From: Plotosus lineatus
Taxonomy: Eukaryota > Chordata > Actinopteri > Siluriformes > Plotosidae
NCBI GenBank assembly: GCA_024760905.1
Contig: CM045735.1
Location: forward strand, 30,583,249-30,647,248
DNA length: 64,000 bases
Reading direction: 5' to 3'
Part shown: piece by piece, positions 53,101 through 60,239 of the stretch
Position numbering within the stretch: position 1 is the stretch's first letter
Layout of the letters: each line of letters begins with the position of its first letter
Program-made: the position numbers and the translations under genes
Notes under the pieces: model-generated
The model's database searches: none
What the model saw: only the letters and a program-made list of their open reading frames with translations
Told to the model about the DNA's origin: nothing

Positions 53101-56100
53101 CGAACAAATTGAAGAGGTAGATGAATACAAGTACTTGGTAAGACTGTTGACACCAGGCAACGAGATGGCCAGAGAAATCGAAGAAAGGACAACAGTAAGC
53201 TGGAAGAGATATGGTCAGTACAGAATTTTTTAGTCAGTACAAAAAGATGCCCATTTGCCTGAAAAAGATCACGGATACGGTCATACTGCCATCGATGACG
53301 GATGGATATGGGCACTAACAAAACACCAAAAAGAGAAATTAGCGGTATCCCAAAGAAGCATGGAAAGCGCAATGCTTGGAGTCACAAGAACAGAGAAAAT
53401 CAGGAACAAAGAAATTAGAGCATGGACAAGGTGAAAGACATCATTGAAAAAGTAGTTGAGTTAAGATAAGATAAGATAAGATAAGATACAGCTTTATTAA
53501 TCTCACAATGGAGAAATTCACTGTTACAGGCTCTTGAGGTACTATCAGTAGGGGGTGCAAAAATAGATACAAGTACGAACATACACACATACATATATAT
53601 TATATAAGTAAATAAATAAATAGATACATAAATAGTATAAATTACTAAACAATAAAAGAAAAGAAAAGAATGGAGCAACTTTATAGATTGGCCTATATTA
53701 AAGTATAAATGTATCTGAGGGCAGAGTAGATGGGTTGATATGGTTCACAGTCAGTGGGGTAGATGTGGTTGATTAAAGTGCACGGGGGTTTTCATTGCAC
53801 ATAACCGGTATTTTCACAGACAGTTACAAAGTGGCGTTGTACAGTCTGATAGCGGTGGGAATGAACGACCTGCGGTAGCGCTCCTTCCTGCACTGAGGAT
53901 GCCTCAGTCGTACACTGAAGGAGCTGCTTATATAATTCGATGAATATTAAAAAAAAAAGAAAAGGCGATGCACTGAAGCCTCATGAATTTAAGCACAAAG
54001 TAGTGAGGGATCCCTGTATATATTACAGTAGGCCCTTGACATTCGCGGGGGTACGGTTCCGGGCCTTCCCGCAAATCGAGATAATCCGCGAGTTCTGTAC
54101 CCGGAAGTAAAACCCCATGTATGACGTCACATGCACGAATGAGCAGCTGTAAGTAAAATGCTATGTGTCTATTACATGCACTAAAATATGCTTCTTAAAC
54201 ACATTCTATAGACAGTCTTACTCATTAATTCAGTATTAATGTAGTAATGATTAAGAAAAACTTCAATTTTTACTGTTATATTTATTGATGCTAAAATATA
54301 AACATTATACAGCATACGCATAAAACACCTTTCAGTGCATTCTCTTTCAACTGTCGTTTCTTCCGGAGAAAGTCTTATTTCTTCAGAAGAGACATCCAAC
54401 CTCATTACCTTTTTCTGGTGCTTAAGCAGGCTTTTGAGTCACATCATAGAACTTAACTGGTAATTAAAACACACTAAAAAAGGCTCATTGCCAACTTGTG
54501 TGCAAATGAGGAAAAAGGGGCATTACATCACCTCAACCAATCAGCAGGAAGGAGGACAGCCATTGGCTGAATTTGCATCACATGCGAGCTGCTCGGCAGT
54601 CCGTGAATACTCAAACCGTGAGTGCAAAACCGCGCATAGTCAAGGGCCTACTGTATATATATTTTATAACAAATACTGGTGTTGAAAAAACTTTTGCTGA
54701 AATGCCATTTTTCTGCATTACTCTGCTTATCTGATATTACTGGGCAGAGAAGTCCACAGGAAAGCCATATTGAAATTGTTAACCAGTGAGCATACTTTCT
54801 TGCTATTGTCTACTTTTGTGCTCAAAGTTTCACTTGCTAGCTTGTTGAAAAATGCTATCTTGACACCCTTTTGATTAATTGACCTATTAAATTCTGTCAT
54901 GACATTAACATAACCGTGACCTTAAAACACAAACCTAAAACCAATCCATTAAACAGCATAGGTGTGTAGGTAACCCAAAATCAAAACGACCTGTTCAGGG
55001 GCACTTGAAAATGAGTGGGATGGGTGCACAGGTCTTCATCTATTTCAGAGATAAGTTAATTTTGGCATTTTGTTTAAATTATTTGCAGTATTCTATTCCA
55101 GTTGGTCTCAGTTAACATGCCCCCCCCACGTGTTTGGGATTATCTGTTCAAGAAAGTGGCTGACAATTTTCTTTCCTTCCCCCCCCCCCCTCCCCCCATC
55201 CCATATCACTTTCTATTTCAAGTTTCAAAGTAAAAAACAGGAGATAAGGTCCTGGGTCTTGCGGGAAGCTCATGTAATCTGTAGCACACTGAGCACAAGT
55301 GGGAGTCCCCTCCTTGAATTTGCCTTCCGTCGTCTTGGACATGAACCCTTCGGTTGCGTGATTGTGGATGAGGTCAGTTTGCTTGACTACAACTTAAATG
55401 ATGTTTGTGAATGTGAATGGTTTATGTTTGACATTACACTCAGTGATTATTGCAACATTTCACCTAATGCACAGTATAAATGTTTCAAGGTTATGACAGT
55501 ATATTGTGTCCACCTGTCTGTCCCTGTAGGCAGGACAAGCTAAAGAAACAGAAATATTGATTCCATTGCTTTATCAATGCCAAAACCTCATCCTGGTGGG
55601 TGATCCAAAGCAACTTCCACCAACGGTATTATCCCAGGTACTGTGGACGAAGTATTCCAATGAGTGAGGAAACCTTCCAATCAGTGAATTACCTAAAATG
55701 ATATCCCTCTCTCTCTCTGCGTGCGTGCGTGTGTGTGTGTGTGTGTGTGTGACCAACACGAGTGGTGTAAGTTGTTTAGCTGCATTGTTGCAGTTGTTTT
55801 CGATTTTGCTGCTGGTGTGTGTGTGTGTGGGGGGGTGTGGGGGGGGGGGTTGGTGTATGCATGCCTACTTCATACCTATTTCAAGAGCTGCTTCGTCAGA
55901 TGTTCAGGGTAGCAACTTGTTTACAATGACTTGGTAGCACCTGATCTAAGTACCCTATCAGGGGCCTCTGGTTAAGATTAGCTGTATGTTTATTGTCCGA
56001 CATTGCCATGCATTTGTCATGGCATTCATGCCCATGATAATATTGGACTTTCAGTGATCTCTTTGCTCTACTTTCCCTTAGGACAGAGTGATTCTGTACA

Positions 56101-59100
56101 AAAACTTAATTTTTTAAAGATATGTTGTAATTGTATTTGAGGGTTGTTTTTAATGTGTAGTGCATACGGTGCACCTAATGTTTGGTTAACTGTCCCCGAG
56201 CAGGTTTCATCCTGACGCTATGCTTTTAGTTGACACTAAGAATTATGATTGAATAGTACACCATCCTTCTTGACAGACATTTTTGGGTTTTGTGTGTGAG
56301 GTCAGTAATTTGGGAAGGCTTAATCTTGTCCTGCTTTATTCATGCCACAGCCAACTTTGTTGTGGGATTGTCTGGGTAATTGTTCTCTTGGGGGATCAGT
56401 GTACATGTTTGTTGGTTTGAGGTCATCACTATGTCTGGTACTGGCTGCTACTACACCTGTGAAATGAACACTTGCTTAATTTTCATTTTTCAAAATATAT
56501 TGATTACTCTTTTACTTTCAAATTTCATTCAAATTTATTTTAAAATCGAATTTATTTTCTTCAGCTTTGAACTCATCCTTGTCATTGTTTTGACATCAGA
56601 GAGCCAAAGAGCTGGGTTATGACAAGTCGCTGATGTCTCGGGTTTTGGATAGCCTTCACTCCCAGAACACACGCCTGTCCCCCAGCCTCTTCCTCAGTTT
56701 CCAGTACCGCATGCACCCAGATATTTGTGCCTTTCCATCCAAGTACATCTATGACAACGACCTGAAAAATGACCCGTATGTGATCCAATCCTGTTACACA
56801 CATGATTTTGCTTTATTTACTCATATTCCATGATGTACTCGTCCCAGAGTTATATTTTGAGTATAAATATCATGTGCATCATTTGAGTGTTTACTTGTTT
56901 TGGAGTGGCCTATGGGTTATCTGCCGCATGGAGATTGAAGTTTGTAAAACCTGACTCAACTAAAACTCTAAAATTAAAATATATAAAAAAGTAACATGTT
57001 GGTTCACAGATTTTGGCATTTATTTAATGTCATTCGATGCTTTCTAATTTTGTTCCAGTATGTACCAATAGTCTACATCATATCAGGTAACAGAACATTA
57101 GTCCAGCTTGTGTGTGCACACATACATGCATACATATGGGTCTGATCAAGAAACTGGTACTAAAATGTGACCTTGACCTTTTTACATTTTCATTTATAAT
57201 ATTCCTTAGAGTAGTAGCCTCATCAAATGTCCAGTAGGACGACTCAAAGTCAATATATAAATTGGACAGAATGAATGGCCTTCTCTTCACTAATATCATT
57301 AGACAAAAATTGTTTAATTATTTACACAATTGAACATGGCAGTAGATGGTGCTTTACATGTTCACTGTTTTCATTATCTTTTCCTGTCCATGTTACATCA
57401 TCGATCCCATTTTAAGTATATTGTTTATTTACAAATTTTGCAATGCACATCCAAATTCCATGGTTCATGGTGCATGCACTGGTGCTACACCAGATGGAAG
57501 AGCAGGAATACCCAGTTAAACAATTTGTTTTTGACTTGGCATAAGTGTTGTTGATTTAGAAAACAAAAGGTTGTTCTCCAACCTAGAGCACTTTTATTTT
57601 GTGAAATACATCTGTCAAAAAATTTTTTAAATTAAATAATACATCCAAAATATTATTGGAATTAGTTGAACTTGCATTTACTAAACTAGTTATGTTTAAA
57701 GACACTGTGCCTTTATGTCTCTATGGCTGTGAGTTTCATTATCAGTGTGCTAATAGTTTCAGTAAGTATAAATAGTGAAAAGAAAGATTACTCAATACAG
57801 TACTCTTTCTGTGGATTCATAAATTTACCATAAGGAATATTGGGCTTTTTAAAAACGTTTTTTTTTTTTTTTTTTTAAGACTTGTTTTAACCTGTATTTT
57901 ATTTCTTAGTGAGACTGCAAAGAGGTTGTGCTACTCCACCTTCTGGCCACTTGAACCCTACAGAGTGTTTGATGTGACTGATGGAAAAGAGAGCAGAGAA
58001 GGAGAGTAAGTTGACAGAAGTTCGACATCGGTGTCATGTCACATCTACCACATAAATAACCATAATTAAAATATGGATATTAAGTTTATTACTAAACCTT
58101 TAGCTATTGGTATCCAAACAGAGGTAATGGTCTGTTTTTTTTGTAATTCAAGTATAATCTTAAAATATATGCTTAAGCCTGTAAGAAAAACTTGATGCAT
58201 GGACAAGCAAACACTACAAATTCTGCTGCAGTTAAACTGTCATGGCAGAATGAGTGGGATCAATCGGATATTTTTTGAATTGTAATACTTCATGTCTGAC
58301 TCTGTCTTTACTCTATTTCCATCAGTTCATTCAGTAACCAGAAGGAGGCTAAACTGGTGGTGCTGCTTTTTAAGCTGCTTGTTGAAAAGCATGCAAGGGA
58401 AAAGCAGCCAATACGTGTTGGCGTCATCACACCGTATAAAGCCCAGAAACACTGCATACAGCAGGCCCTTCATAAGGAAGCCGGAAAGGAATTTAGTCAA
58501 AGTATAAAGTAAGGGAAATGATTCACTGCAACAATGTTTAAAAAAATCTTGTCCTTGCCTGGTGTAGATGAGAATAATGGTTTTGTTTTAGTAAACCATT
58601 ATGCAAAATGAGAACTTTTTAAAAATAATTTACTTTAAAATTTGAAATAAAATGGCAAGCAGTTTTACGGTAGGTTTTTTCCCCCTTGTTCAATAAAACA
58701 CTGGTGTTCCATAACTGAAATAACCTATGTGGGTATTACCTGTTTATAAAAGTTTCTTTGAAGCTGTATATATAATCTAAAACGTGTGTGTGTGTGTGTG
58801 GCCAGTGTGGACACTGTGGATGGGTTTCAGGGTGGTGAAATGGACTGCATCATAGTGTCTTGTGTAAGAGCCAGCAATGAAAATGGCTCCATTGGGTAAG
58901 TATTCATTTTTATTCCAAATTATATTTGTCTGACATATGGTGAAATTGTGTTTTTTTTTTTTTTGTCTTATCACAGGTTTCTTGGTAATTGCCAGCGTTT
59001 GAACGTGACCATAACTAGAGCCAAGTACAGTTTGTTTATCCTGGGACATCTCCGTACACTAAAGGTAATAAAGGGGTGTATGTGAGTTTCAAAAAAATTC

Positions 59101-60183
59101 TTCAAATAAAAAAATTAACAGAAGACAAGTGAAACACAACCACATACTACAGAACCAATGCGATGGATCACTTGAACTTTGGTCTCCTGTCTTGGGTTTA
59201 CATAAAAATAAAACAGAAATCTTTCAAACAAGAACTGAACAATGGCCCAGTAGTTCTCTGGTAGCTCACCCGGGTACAGTGGCTTGAATTGAGCCCTCTA
59301 ATACACGTCTATCTGTAATACTATGGGAAAGAAAAGTCAGGAGAATGTGAACGGCATGCCCTCATACAAAACAATTTCTAACCTGTAGAAATTCTGCTCA
59401 TACAACTCTTTACTGGACCACATCTGGTACCTCTTTAAAGTGAGGTCAGTCAGCAAGCTGTTTACATCTGAAAAATTGGACCCAAACCTTCTAGAGCAGC
59501 CAGCTAGCTCAGGGAACTTGAGTCTCGGGCTGGCCACAATCGCTGCGGTGTCAGTTTTGGGAGACACGTGCCTGTGGCCTAGATCCTGTAACTCCACTTA
59601 CCCAGTTGCACCCTTGTGAGTTTTGCTGTGTGCCTCTTCTGTCTCAAGGATCTCAGGACAGCCACAGGATGTTGATGATAACATACACAGTCTGTGGATC
59701 AAGGATTCTTTCATTGACCTTCAAACCGCAATCACAGTGGGACTGCTTTGTGTGGTGGGTCAATGTTGAGCGTAGCAATAGGTTCAACCCAAACCACAGT
59801 TTTCTTTTTCCCTTTGGTAACCTAGCAGTAATTCTGAATGGAATTTTCCCCCACCTAACTCAGAAAATAAACAGTTAGATACTGAAATGGCCTTATTGTG
59901 GAATCTGTGCTTATGAGAGGGCATAAAAGGCAGACGTAGAATTGTATGCCCAGCTGCTGAAAGGGTTAAGTAACCTGGCACACCAAACAGACATGAATGG
60001 TGAAACGAGCTCTTTATTTCAATCTGTAGCAAATTCTGCTGGGTTAGATGCCTGAAGGTGTGAAGTTTTGCTCTCAGGTCAAGAACTTACTGAATTTTTT
60101 TGAAGAAAGTACTTCCATACAAGTTTCTTTATCAGTGTTCAGGAAGCTATGGGTCTTGTTCAAATGAAGGAAAATAAATGGAG

Positions 60184-60239
<56 letters not shown>

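Larger units (their letters stand above)
50155..54018. mobile_element. TIR element family A, copy 5, split by LINE sequence
   Basis: The left part (50155-50351) has GGATCCCTTACTTTCCGCGG then TTAATTGGGACCGAGATCCC. The right part (53934-54018) has AATTCGATGAATATT and ends AGTGAGGGATCCCTGTA. About 200 bp of the middle present in other copies is missing, so it was both interrupted and deleted. Confidence 0.72.

Noticed and set aside
59337..59597. 86-codon minus-strand ORF in the last SETX intron
   Set aside because: Composition looks coding, but I recognise no family and see no splice or start support.
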